Below the pieces are notes generated by a model. That model worked only from the letters and a program-made list of their open reading frames with translations. It made no database searches and was not told the origin of the DNA. DNA of 64,000 bases from assembly GCA_030562195.1 (NCBI GenBank), contig CM060200.1, positions 6,014,001 to 6,078,000 on the forward strand, given 5' to 3'. Position numbers and translations under genes: made by a program. Positions within the stretch are counted from its first letter, which is position 1. Every line of letters begins with the position of its first letter. Below, piece after piece: positions 11,801-26,800 of this stretch. The stretch comes from Nipponacmea schrenckii (taxonomy: Eukaryota > Mollusca > Gastropoda > Lottiidae).

Positions 11801-14800
11801 TAGGTTTACAATGTAGTGGAAATGGTCACGTGATATTTGTTGTAATGACTAGGCCTAAATGTAACAAAATTTTTTTTATTGTATATAATACACATATGTA
11901 ATAACCACGGTTTTTTTGGCGGAACCACACATTAGTTGTAATGGCTGATGGGTTGATTGTGATGTATCCCAACTATTGTAGCACCTAGGTTTATAGTAAT
12001 TACTTTGACGAAATGGTACAAATTGTGTAGCTTATCTATATGTTGTATAAATTACATGTATTGTAACAATTCGGTTTCTTATGAAACCTATCTATCTGTT
12101 GTATTATCTATTGTAAAAATTTGGTTTATTGTGTAACCTATCCATCTGTTTTAAGAACAAGGAATATATGGATGTACTACCTCTGAATTTATTACATACT
12201 ACGTTTCAGAAAACATACAGGTAACGTTATCAAGTTATCCTTGTTCTTAATGTAGTAATCCTTATCTTATAAAGAATATATCCATCTCTGTATAACATAT
12301 TGTCACAGTTTTGTTTCTTGTGTCTGTCTGTTGTATTATCTTTTGTAACAGTTTGGTTTATTGTGTTGCCAATCTTTCTTTTTTTTTTTGGTTTACGTAA
12401 TCTGTAACAGTTTGGTATCTTTTTTTATCTTTTTTTTATTGTCTTATCTATCTATCTTTTATATAATCTACTGTAACAGTTTGGTTTATTGTGTAACTTC
12501 TTTCTTTTTTGTATTATTTATTGTAACAATGTGGTTTATTGCCTCACCTCCTGTATTCTAGTAAAGGGTATTTTTCATTTAAATCGTGATTGATGCTCAC
12601 ATTTGGCACTGTTGTTTCAAGTGTGTTTTTCACAACTTTTGACAAGATTAATGACATGAATTCTTTCATTTTAATTATTGATTAATTGATTAAGCAAACT
12701 AATTAAAGCGAGAAGCAGGAAATCTGTTCTTGTTCTATCAGTGTGAAGTTTCTACAATGTCCAGTCGATAACGAATCCAACTAAATATTCGTTAATCACG
12801 GTGGTCATTTAGTGGTCAGTTATACTGCCAGTAACTATCAAGTAAAGTTGGCTTTAATTTGTCTGGTTTCTGACTCAGTTTTATTGGTCAATCTTTATCA
12901 AACAATGAATCAAGTCAGCATTAATTGCCGACCATTTAATCACCCTCCTTCTATCCTTCACTTCAAAATAATGAAGCCCCAATCACAACCTAGTCATTAT
13001 TGAAACAGTGACTAGAATGAAGTCAAACTACCCTTCATCCACTCTTGGCTACTTTACAGCCGTTTTTGTATACCTTTACTTCATTGCTTCTATTCTCTGC
13101 AGTCCAAATTTAAAGGAAATCTACCCGATTAAGAGCCACTCATCCAAGACCTTAAGTACCCTCATCTACTTGAGTTATTCAAATTCGATTCAATTTATTT
13201 TCCATTTGAAATCTCTTAATCAAAGAAATACAATGATTTAACACATATAGTTGCAATGGAGTGGAGTTAAAATTAGATTTATTTAGAATAAGAAACAATC
13301 GAAATCTCCAAAATCAACGACCATTGTTCTTACAGGTCGAACTTATGCTCGGTTAGAATTTAAGTTCTCTGTTGAGACTCACTTGAAATATGTATGATGA
13401 TCAATTTACAAACCCTTTCCCAACCGTTCATGAAAAGTTGATATATCGCCAAATAATTGAATGCAATTCTTCAGTTTAGTTTATCACTGGGCTGTAAACA
13501 CACTAATTCTGCAATGCTGTAACGAGTAAGTTTTTCTTGGACGCCAACAAGATTCACTCCATTTTTTAGACCAATGATCTTTCCAATACCCATATGGGCA
13601 AATAGAATGGACAAATTAATACGCTTTCAAAATAACATGTTAATAATAACGTCGTATTTGAGCGAATATGAGGTATAACTTTCCTTATTACCCAATTTGA
13701 TGCAGACTATTCAATGCTTGGGTTGTCCATTCAACCGTTATTGTAGAATCTCTGGCATTAAAAATTTCCAGATATTTTACAGTATTTGTAATTTATGATG
13801 GTATCATAAAAATGGGTTTATAATTCTCATAATCCATCTATATTTTCTCACCAGTCTCCAAACTTAATCAACTAAATAATGAAAGCTATAATACTAGCGA
13901 GTAATTAAATGCAAGAACTTAAAACCAAACCGCTTAGGTGGAATTCGGATGAATTATATTTAAAGGAATAAAGCCTGGAGTAGTGCTGGCACGATATATC
14001 GTTGGATCGATGTATCGCGAAACAACATACCACGATACACGTATCGTATCGCGAGGTCGTGTATCGATACTAACGATACATGGCATTCCATAAAAAGGGG
14101 GTATTCTTTTCAAGGACTTATCACTGTTTTCAAATAACTTATTTGAAATTTAATTTAGTAGACAGACAAGCTAAATTATTTATTTGTTAACAGTTTGTTA
14201 GTGAAATCACTATTAATAGCATTTTGTTACCTACAAAAATATATAAGTGTTAAAATTATGAAACATTGAAACTTTGGAGAAAAACCAACAACGCGATACG
14301 TATCGTATCTTGACCCTTGTGTCGAGATACGTATCGTTTCGTGGCATGATTGGTAATACCCAACACTAGTCTGAAGATTTCACTGTTATAATACGATTAA
14401 AAAGTAGACAGAAATGCTTCCCTGCGTATATATCTCGAAGACGAAATGCTAGTTTGATGATGTATGTCTTGTCCATGTCAATTAGTTGAGCTCGGTTCAG
14501 TGACAGTATTAACTCATATTCAGTTTGTTGTTGTGGAAAAAAAGACCCTGTCGTGGAATGGCACGCAGTTGTACTCTATGTACATTTGTCCGATCCTCTC
14601 TATGTAGGCTTTTGCCTTCACCTGATTCTGTAAGAGATATTTCTGTCGTATCAACACCTATTGTTTAATAATGTTGTCAGGATGTAATTTTGAATCATGT
14701 GAATATAGACCACTTAATTACTAGATCGAACGCCTTTAATAAATCTGACACTATCGGAAGTAAGTTTAATCAAAACTTTTTCTCCGATACTAAACACCTT

Positions 14801-17800
14801 CCAATCTCCACAAGACTAGTGATATACTTAAATATGGATTTCATCAAGCCACTAAGATCAGCAAAAATCAGAGTCTAACACTATACGTAATTAAAACCTC
14901 GCACCACAGTCTCATCACTGATCCGGGTGCAGATTCGTGCTGTATTCCACTTCTTAGCTCTTGATTACTGTGACAGCCCACAATTAGCGAGTCTTACGTT
15001 TCATTAAACTTGAAACATTGAGTAAAGTAGGTTTGATTCTAACCGTGCAACATTTATAGATTTATTCCGCCTTCATTTTTAATCAGTTGTAATTTTTTAT
15101 TTTCTTCATTGTTTTATGTTGATAGAATCACAATATCTCTCAAGTTAAAGATGGGTCTCCATTTTATACATAACGTTTTGCATCATTCAACATCTGAAAT
15201 GGCCTTGTTAACAAAACTTATCAATTTGCTCACAACACATGTTCCGAATTCCGACTTATCAACTGAACAACTGACACGGTAATAGGGGTAAATATGTGGA
15301 ATCGAAACTATTTTGCAAGGTCAAAATATATCCACTAAACAGCAGCAGGGTATTATCAACAATTTCTACTCCTAGGAATACTTATAGTTCAGTTTATTTT
15401 CAAGACACTATATAAGGTGAAAGATATTCAGTGACTGAATGTTCATCTTGTAATATAATATGCAATTAGTTGATAAACTTAACTCTTAGATCTTAAAATT
15501 TGAAACTTATATTGCACCTAATAAAGCACGTCTAACAAGTAGTTGGTGTAACGAATTTGTTCCAGTCGGGTGGAATTCGATTTTAATTCGTTTATGTCGA
15601 AACGGCAGTTGGATATGTCTGAATGGTTGTTGTAAGAGCCAATTTTTAGTCGGCTGTTGGTCGGCTGCTATTCGGTTGTTGATCGTAAGCGTTGTCGGAA
15701 GTGTCGGAAGAGGAGCACTTTTGGCCCGATTTTGCTTCCGACGCATCCGACACAGCCGACTTCTATCCTTACGAAGTTTCCAAAAGTTCGTCTATGTGAA
15801 ACCGGGGTATTAACAAAACTTATCAATATGCTCGCAACACATGTTCCGAATTCCGACTTATCAACTGAACAACTGACACGGTAATAGGGGTAAATATGTG
15901 GAATCGAAACTATTTTGCAAGGTCAAAATATATCCACTAAACAGCAGCGGCGTATTATAAACAATTTCTACTCCTAGGAATACTTAAAGTGAATATAATG
16001 GACACTCCAGCCCAGTTTATTTTCAAGACATTATATAAGGTGAAATATAATTAAAGTGACTGAATGTTCATAGTTGTAATATAATATGCAATTAGTTGAT
16101 AATTTTTTTTAAACCATCCAAACACATGGTCACATGTATCAACAACTCAGAATCTAAATAACAATGTAGGAACTTGTTATTCAACCTTTTATTAACTCTT
16201 AGATCTAAAAATTTGAAAACTTCTATTGCACCTAAAAAAGCACATTCATAACAAAAATGTAGTGTACCAGTAGGTGTACAAAAAAGTTACCCTTCAGAGA
16301 ATAGTACATCTATTAACCTATATCTTCATACTTTAAGACATAAAAACAGCAGAAAAATGCAGACTATTTAGAAAGAAGAGTAATAATTAGGATTTCCGGC
16401 TTTTGTGTAATGAAAACTGTGTGTAATTGATTAATCGAACCAAGGGCAATAACATCTATTTAGAGGTGGCTTTATTGATGTTTTTAACTTGACTATTAAA
16501 TTTTGTCTCGTTAAACAAGAAAACCATATAATAAATTAACTAAATGAGACAAATCAACAGTTAAATGATCAGCCATGTGAAATATTTGTGAGATAAATAT
16601 GGTAGCTGTCAATTGTCCACCAGATTCTAAGACAGTAGTGAATATAGTGAATGTAGGTAATTGGACATTATCTACATTTCTCAATATTGCTTAACAAATT
16701 AAAAGTCATAAAAAGACAAGCTGGATAATAGACGATTAAGAGGAAAGCTCAAGGCAGAAATTTAGTCGCTCGTCAAACGACGTTGAATATTGAAAGGGTC
16801 GGTGCTAGGCTGTCAGTTATATGAAGCTATTTCAATACTGATAGAAGGTTGGAAGTGACCCCGAGGGTCATTGATTTTATGATTGAAAGATGAAATCATT
16901 TAGCACGCTATGTTTCTAACTATCATTGATAATGTACTAATTTTTCTCTTGACTCTACAAACCATAAAACTACCACTGTAAATTTTATTATGCTGAAGGC
17001 TTTTAAATACAAAATAATTAAAACGATGATTGTCCGATTGATTGTTTGATTTTTGAAATAAATATATCGCCGTCAATGGCTGAAATAACATTTCCAACAG
17101 TTGAAACACATTCCACGATCAACCACTACTACACTCCAGTTTTTAGACACAGGTCGAGTGATACTTTCGATTTCAACCCATTTTTCCCTTTCGAGTGATG
17201 GAATGTCGCTACTGCCACAGTCTATGCTTTAAAAACACACACTCATTGGAAATTGGCTGTCGAAAAAGTAGAAATCTTCTTCCATTTTCATTTACTCAAA
17301 CACCCAGTACTGTGCATCTGAAGTATTGCAGTTGTAATGGATGTGTAACTAAAGAGGTATGGCAGGTTCAGGCGAGGTTAATAGACGAAATATATTTAAT
17401 AAGGTAATTAATCATTTTTATTGAATAAATTATTCGTGTAAAGTGTATAAGCGCGTGGTTTGGTACCTGATATAAACTAGTTCTAAAGTTATATCATTTC
17501 ACCCCTAACCCTCAGATATTGCTATATCTTGTATTACATTGATTAATATTGGTGAAGAAAGCTGAGCAATTTCTACATTTCCAATAATGTACTTAATTTC
17601 GATCTGACTCCATAGCACAAAGTAGATGGTATTGAATGGTAGTGAATAAGATCAAAACGATTTTTAACGCTCTTTCTTGGCTTGGCCTACTGAAACACGT
17701 AAAGACTTTTATCGTGAAAGAACTTGAATAATAAATATTGTGGCTACCAGAGAACCATGTCGCAAATCGTCGTGAATAATATAATCTATCCAACTTCAAG

Positions 17801-20800
17801 CTTACTCTGATTTCTTTCTCTTAAACAAATGAAATGACATGTTGGATGTGTACACAATTCGGCTACATCCGTCACATATTTTATTTTGACACGAAACTAA
17901 CATTATTGAATTACATTCATCGTCTTTGCCAAATAAAAATCGTTCCCATGTTTTTCACTAAAAATTAAAATATGAAATAAATTTGTGAAATGTGTAAAAT
18001 TATAACAGAAACAAGAATTTTAAATCGAAATGTAAAGTAAACATAATAAAATTTGTCAAAAACATAGCTGTAGTCAATTGGGTTCGTTTCACATGAAACT
18101 CTCGGAGAAAAGAAAAATCTTTTTACTTCAAATATCTTAAAATACTTTATTGTGGCTGTTCAATAGCCTTGGCTATAATGCCCTTCCTGATTTAATATGA
18201 TTTAAGTAACAATTATGTAGAATAGTTGGTGCTCCCTTATAAATATAGTCTGGAACCCAGGTTCTCAATTTTGTTTTGCCAATCACCACTAAGCGAATTT
18301 CCAATCGAGCCATTCACCCCTCGAGACTTGAGTACATAATAATATATTATACGTGACGTAATATAATATTATGTGAGAAGAGACCATTTATCTTTACACA
18401 TAATAAATTCTGAACAAAACCACAACTCCGGAAATGCAAATGCTGAAATTCTGCACTCTGCACAGTGAGGTCACTTGAGAAAGAATAGATAATTGATTAA
18501 ATGCGACCTGAAATTTGCCATCTTTATCCCGAACATACTACCTCTCTATAGAGAAGTCACTGTACAAGCACTATCATTTTTGAAACCTTTACTCGAGCGT
18601 GTCCATTACCCCCTGGACCCGGGCCATTCCCCCCCTTGGGGAGAACCGTGGGTCTAGAACATCGTTACTGAGAACATTTCAGGCTTTTGATTAATTGCAA
18701 CTGGTTTGGTTGTGCGTGATACTAACATGTTAGGCAGTACTTCGGTCATTCAAAACTATCAGCAACTCCAGTAAAGCTGAATCTGAATATGTTTTAATAT
18801 GGCGTCAGTGCAGAACTTACACCGTGAATCGTTGTTTCTACTTAAAGTATTACCTCTGTTACCACTATTAAAAAGGCCAACAAGCGTTAAATGTCACTAC
18901 CGAATCACATGCACGAATATTGGCGTTTACACCCAATCACAGCAATCGTGAGAGTGACTAAATCTAATTCGAGTATTTTATAGAGTAAATTAGGAATTAT
19001 TGAAAGTATTGTGTAATATTAAACGACAAGAGATAAGAAGAAATAATGTTTTATTAAGAAGAAAAAGATTGATATTAAAGTATTAGAAATTGGAGTAATC
19101 TAACATTTATAAGTCTATCATATTGAATCAGAGTATTGAGTGATGACTGACGTTTTCTACACTCACACTAATTTCTTTTATTCGCCTTTTCATGCGTCTC
19201 ATCTTCGCCTTTTCGCACCACTGCTTCCCTTTCACCGAGAACTATCGTGTGCTACAAGAATATTGATAAAAGGCAGCCAGGAAAAGAGAGAAGTTCCAAT
19301 GGTTTTCGGATCATTGCATATAGTTACATTTAACATTACATCTTGTGTATATTGATTAAGTTTATGAGGTAGATTTCCTTCTTAGTTTTCCTGCTAATTG
19401 AATCAGTGGTGAATTGAGGAGACTTTTAAAATGCGTTCACTGTCTACAGTGATTGTAATAATACTGGTATAAATCAGATTAGTCATACAACATATGATAT
19501 TCTAATCTCTTTCTTCCTACCAATAAATTATCGTACACCATCATATTACATCGTATTTCTTTATATCTGGCGACTTTGTGCGTTTTTATTCTCAGGTCAT
19601 AAGGGACATTTGAATTCGTTTTTGAAATTCCGTTATCGTCCAATTATGCTCCAGTATATACCAATCGCTCCGTTACAACCGCCAAAGTCTTAAAATTGAG
19701 AAAAAAAAAATATATCAACTGATCGCGGAAAAGGATTTACTATTTTATTCAATCAGGCCGATTGTTTCGAAAATGTTAGCATGGTCTTGAACGTTTTAGA
19801 TTTAGCCTCAATGAAAAACAATAGTAATGTATGTCTTTAAGTTCGTTTTCGATGCATAAGAACAATCTGAACAAGCAGCTACTAAAATGACTTGATCAAT
19901 GTGCTCAAATGATAAATTTCTTATGCCAAACCATTCCTGGTTTCTAAATATTTATAACCCTTCAGTTTTATCAGAAACAAATGAAAGTCAAGACAGAGAG
20001 AAGTATTTTATTTTTTCTATTCATTTATCTTATCTTGTAGTTTATTGTCAGTTAGAACTAAGGTCGCATTTATAATCTAGATTACATTATAATATTACTT
20101 TTAGTTTATTATTAACTTGATAACCTCGACTTAACTTTCACATCAACAGGGGCACGACGACATGGGTACAGTTCCAACAGATTGCAAATTCAGAAGAGTT
20201 GATTTTACATTGACAGTATGGAGATGTACGAATAAGATTGGTAAATGAAATCTGGAAAAAGCTAAAGAAAATGTCCATATCTCAAACCACTGAAATATTC
20301 ATATAATGTCGTAGTACTTGCTTATAGCAATACGGAAAACTAAAAATGAATATATGATATCAACATCTGATTCAAAAACACTGAACCTTTTGTGCAGTCT
20401 ACGAGGTTGTCAGAATCTCTCTTTTTACATTTAAATATCAAAAAGTTGTAACAATAATCAATGGAACACCCTTTATTGCTAATTGTTATCCTCCTGTGTT
20501 AAGTAATTTTGTATATGGACTTTTTCAGGAACGTGAATACGAATAGAATCCTGTTAAATACAGATGTTTTAGTCATTATAATTCCACAGTAAATTATACT
20601 GATAATAATAAATAAATAAATATATTTGTGTGTAACTATATAAATAATTCTGCTTCTTTCTTGCTGGTCTATTATCATACCATTACTTTATTATAATTCC
20701 ATAGATATACTGTGTCGTTATAATTAATAAGGATAGTCTTTAGACAGTTACTATTTTTATCTATTCTTACCTTTCATTCATTCTGTCTTTCCTTACTAAT

Positions 20801-23800
20801 GACAAAATTATCACTTGAAACTTTTGCAAGATCTTGATTGAGATTTAAGTCCCTTTAAAAAAGGGATATGATCACTTCAAGAACACCTAATGCCATTTTT
20901 GCTCGTGTTCTTTTTCAGCTTGCATACAACTGCTGCTTGTATTGTTCACATTTTGTTCATTTACATCAACAGCAACAATTACATTTAATCAACAGTTATT
21001 TTTTATTAATAATTACATTTTAAAAACAATTACATTTGAGTTACAATAAGATTTAAGAAACAATTATATTTTAATATTACATGTAACAGGTACATTTAAG
21101 TAGTCACAAATACATTTTGGTTGTCACAATTACATTTTAGTAGAAACAATTACATTATTTTAGCAATTATTTGTGGGTTTCATTTATGTGTTAGTAACAA
21201 TTTCATTTTGAGTTACAATTACATTTAAGTAACAATTACACGTTAGTAACAGTTACATGTTAGTAACAGTTACATGTTAGTAGTTATTACTAATATGTAA
21301 AATGAAAAAATAAACAGCTAAATGATAAATTTTTAGCGTTTGTATATAATCAATCATATTGAATATAAAATATTTTCTATGACATGTATCGGCCTATACA
21401 AACATTCCTCATACCAACAGCTAATTAGTCAGTCTGGAAAAACAGTCTTAGTTAATTTTCAAAATTCCTCTTCTAACAGATTAATTTTCACGCTGTATTA
21501 AGTTTGATGTTTGAAACAATTTGACTATAAAACCTAATTTCCGCTGCATGTCGTTTATGAAGATGTATCATATTTATGACGGATTAGTTATATCTTGTTT
21601 AATTTTATCGCCAAATGGTGGACGTCTTCCATAAAATTTTAATACCGTTCTTTTTTATTCTTTGCTTAATTCTGAGCATGTATTCTTTAATAAAGGCTAC
21701 TTTTCATCGTTTAAAGTGATATAGTCGTTGGATTTACAAATTAATAAACATCAATGATAGTTATCCTGTTTAACATGAACAGTAAATTGGCCAAGTCAGA
21801 CCAAGTAACCTTTTTAACAATGATTCTTTAAGAATGTATTTTCATCTTATCCGGAACACAATCTTCCTGGAGATTTTTCATTTTGGTGTTCCTCCCGAAG
21901 ATTTTTCATTTTGGTGTTCCTTTCCGAAGATTTTTCATTTTGGTGTTCCTCCCAGAGATTTCATTTAATGTAAGGTATATTTGCCTTGAAACCACTCTTA
22001 ATTCTTTAACTTCATATTTGAGTTCCATCACTTTCAAGATGGCTGCCACAGCAACAACACATGCGTAGACGCTCTATTCAATTGGCAGATCTTGAGTACC
22101 ATAATTATCATCAAATGAAGTACAGACAGCATACTTTCCTTTATAAAAGTGAAAAATAATGTTGTAAGATACGTGTTGTTAACTTCTGTAGATTTGTTAC
22201 AGTCATTAGTAAAAACATGTAAATAAATAAAGATCCAAACATTTGTCAATAAACAAAGTACAAAATGATATATTGAGAAAATAAACACTAACTACCATCA
22301 AAACAGAGTACATTATAGATTATTTCTTTAGCTAAATGAGCGTGACTAAAACTCATCAATGACACAGCTTAATTACCATACGTCATCTAAACTACAACTA
22401 GTGGCAATAAATGGTGTATAAATGACAACTTATACAAGTCAACACAATCTGCAAGAGAACTAAGGAACCGTTTTCTGCGAATATGAACTAAGCTTTTTCC
22501 ATTTTTTAGAAAGTGATCATTCACAATATTCTCATACATTTTGAGCTGTGAACCGTCTTGGTCCTGCTCACTTATTTCTCATATACAGATTAAGGTTAAC
22601 TTTTATCTCTTAGAATGAGACGCTATTATAGTCAACTGTTTGAAGCGCCACCAAAGATTTCGCTTCCTTAAACTAAAATAAGACGAACAGAAACTTACAT
22701 CAAGAAGTCGTCTCAAGTCAATGAAAATCTCATCAATTTCTAGATTCAGTCCTGAACGATGACATAAGACCAGTTTGTGGTAATACATAATTTGACTGTC
22801 TATAGACTTCAATTTATTTCTAATATCTTTCTTCTATTGCTACAGATTGATTACTTAAAAACACATTCTGTTGAAAGAGACAAAGTTCAATAAATACCAA
22901 TAGTGTTAAACATAACATCTTTAGTCGATAGTCATCGTATCAAACAAAATGAGATTTCAATCAAATCCCACTTGCTCTCTTCAATATGGTGAATCTGAAG
23001 AAGTTTGAATGGTGAATGACAGTTGAAACTATCAAATTAATGATACCATGGAACGAAGAGTCATTTGATTAAAGGCAGATTTAGTCAGAGTCGTTTGCAA
23101 AACTGCTTCAACCAGATGTAACACTCGTGAGAGTTAGAGAGATCCCGAACATAGACAGCTTCACTACAATTTTCACCAAAGTTCAATGGTTCATAAAGGG
23201 ATACATTAGAACAAACAACCAAAAATATTCTCATTTATTTGCGTACTATCTTTTTCTGGCATATCGTACACTGTTTTCAATCAACAAAGCTAAAAGTATT
23301 AAAACGAACATTCTTAAGAAGATCAATTTTACCAAACTCTCTGATTGGCTTTTAGAATCTGGTTCGAAATCTCAGTTTTAGGTAACACTACACTACCTGA
23401 TAAGAAAACAACAATTTATGTGTTTGGTTGTGTTTGAAACTATAATAAGTTCAGTTGAAACTAATTAGAGATAGTTAAGATTGAAGAGAAGTAATATATT
23501 ACTGAACATATCTCATACCTTTATTTGGTGCTGCGTATCTAACCAAAGATCAAGGGTTAGATCCAAAAACGAGCCATTCAAAGCAATACTTCCGACTAAA
23601 ATTACATTTAAAATTTGGCTAAAAAGAGTAATATTCATCGGTGTACTTTTAATTGGCCAAATTAGAGTATTGAAATTTGACACTCAATCTGAGAGGAAAT
23701 ATTTCTTTAATAACCACTAACCCAGGAACAATTACAGTTGGAACGTTATCGGCGACGAATTAATTGCAATGAAACAATGTCCTTTCTTTATTCAATCTTC

Positions 23801-26800
23801 ATAATATGTTTACAGCGTCGTAAAGTATTGACGCTCAATACTACATGTATATCTTAAAACCTGCTAGTATACCAGCTAATTTACTGGACCAAATCCAATC
23901 AAAACACATGTTTCAAGGTAACAAATCACCAGTTAAAATGAAAGAAATAAACAGTGTATATTAGTTGCTTGTTGTTTTCTTTCATTCGAAATCTGCTGCT
24001 CATTTTTCATTGTGAGAAGTTATTTGTAGACTCACTATACTCATGAAAGGTGGTGGCTGTAACACAGTTAATGTTAATAGTAAATTTTTACAGTACTTTT
24101 ACATTTGATTAATTTCTTTATTCAATCAGTGATTATCCACAATTAATGTCTTATTCTTATGTAACAAAATACAAACAATAATTATTTATATTGTCCTTGA
24201 CAATACATAAAACTCGTAAGAAAGGCTTCCTATTTTTCTAAAGGTTTTGGTGACTAGTCATTTTCTTAGCAGCCACCTTATTTCATTTCTATCATAATAA
24301 TGTCATTTTTGACAATTTATTGGGATTGATCCAGAGAAAATCAAGACTCACATACACTGTGGGATTTGAACTATTCGGGAGTAGAAACACTTACTGTGCT
24401 GGTAATGGTATTTTACAGTTAAATAAACTGTTTTGTTAAATATTTACAAGTTCAATAAACATGTCAGTAATTTGGTATTTGAATGTAAGTTTATCTGGCG
24501 TTCTTTAAAATCTCTGGTATTTATAATGTTTCATAACACATCTATCACTGCATACTTCTGTAGATATATCTATGTCTTTAAAACATATAACAGTTCTAAA
24601 ATTCTGACCGTTTCTTATCACCTGTACTGTTCTAAAAGTCTTCTCCGATCAATGTTTTGTTGTAAATGTCTAGCCATATTATCTAATCACTTCAAAAATC
24701 TAGCATGGATGGATCATTGTGTTCTAAATGTCTAGCCCTATCACTTATTCTCTGATTTGAAAGCCTTCTAATCACTGTTCATAATATCTAGCCCTAGGTA
24801 ACGTATTCAGTCAATAGCCACATAAGGTAACTCATAATATCTAGCCTTATCAGGTAACTTATTCAGCCAATGGCCACATAAGGTAACTCATAATGTTTAG
24901 CTTTATCAGGTTACTTATAATGTTTAGTCTTATCAGGTTACTTATAATGTTTAGTCTTATCAGGTAACATATAATGTTTAGTCTTATCAGGTTACTTATA
25001 ATGTTTAGTCTTATCAGGTTACTTATAATGTTTAGTCTTATCAGGTTACTTATAATGTTTAGTCTTATCAGGTAACTTATAATGTTTAGTCTTATCAGGT
25101 TACTTATAATGTTTAGTCTTATCAGGTAACATATAATTTTTTTTATTAGGGAACTTATCTGATCACTATTATATTCTAAATTGTTTAGTTTTATCTGATC
25201 ACTTATGTTCTAACTGTCTAACCTTATAAATGATGTTCTATAAGTCAAGTCATCATTTAGTATATTCTATAAGACTTGATTAGTCACGTCATCAAATGCT
25301 TACTTTTAATGGAATTGCTGTAACCAGAGGCAACCTGTTCAAAATAAGAACGGTCCAAATTGATCCTATCAGTGTTCCCTGTACACATACAAAATTCAGA
25401 AAACCTCTTTATTCTTTTAATGTTCTAAATATTAGCATGATGTGAAAGAGGTTTAATATTATATAATGCTCAATTTCGTTTTTAGTATGCCTAATATATC
25501 ATGCCCGTCCAAAACTTCCAACCAGGCAGTATATTTACCCATAATATACAAGATAGAAAATTTTAGAGGGAAACAGAACAATGAACTAGGAAAATAAGGG
25601 TAGAAATATTGATAAAATATCTATTTTTATACAGTGATAAAATCAGGATGTTGATAGATGGTATATAATCTATGTTTATACAATTATACATTAATGTGAT
25701 CTCGTCATCGTTGATTTATTTATCCTACATCGACTTGCACACATCTCGAATCAACGATGATAACTGAGTGTAGACCACTTGATACTATTAAATTGAAATA
25801 TTTACCAATTAACCATGCTGATCTGACTAGAAGATTATTTAACGATCACAAGGTTTTCTAGTAAATGGTAAAAGACGTTAGTTTTTGACCTGTCTATACA
25901 GTGATAAGCCTTACTAGTATGAGATATTGTACATTAAACAGTATAATGACGGGTGATAACTGACCATCTAATAAATCATGAATACAAAGTAAATATGAAG
26001 ATGATGGTAATGGGGTGTTATGTTTATTATCATGATTATTTATCATATTTATGTCAATGTATGTTTGTTTATATTGTTGATCATTTTTAAACAGATATCA
26101 AACTTGATGTTTCTGTGTTCAAACAAGATAAACTAAGTCTGCTTACAGAAAGGATGGTCTTGTCACATTTGCATGATATATATCTACGGATTCAGCACTA
26201 AAGTTCAAAAGATATAAACAAAACAGAATTAATTTATCTTTAATCAATCGAACGAACGAAGATTTGTTTCAAATTAAGATCTTTTAGAAATAAAACATAT
26301 TTATTTACCAACCTATGCATATTTGGATTAAAAAATTGAATCCTAAGGCGCATTAGAAACCGGTTAAGTATTTGAAGTCATTATATTTTAGGCTATTGCG
26401 CGGGGCAGCCTTGTGGACTGAATTGGATATAGGGTTAGTTCTCATAAATATGTAATCTGTCTGGGATTGAATACAACATTTTTTTAATATAGACCATTAC
26501 ATCTTAATATTTTATAGTCAAAGTTTACAGAAAGTCCTTAATAAAGTTGGAAAATGGAAGCAAGCCAATAAGATTTTGCCAATCAATATCTGTTCCACAT
26601 CTTCATTTTAAATACAGAGAATTATTAATGATCATTACCCTTTCTATTAATTAACGCATTTCACCGTTTACTATGTTAAGTGCTGACAAGCGTCGCTTGA
26701 TCTCCTTTAATGGTTTCTAGCCCAGCTGTGAGATGCCAAGGTTATCAGTAGAGGCCACCAGTCTAACCGCCCTGAATTACGAGGAATGGATATGGAAACT

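Noticed and set aside
13008..13241. 77-codon frame with signal-peptide-like start
   Set aside because: Only composition supports it; no cysteine pattern, domain, or neighbouring exon.
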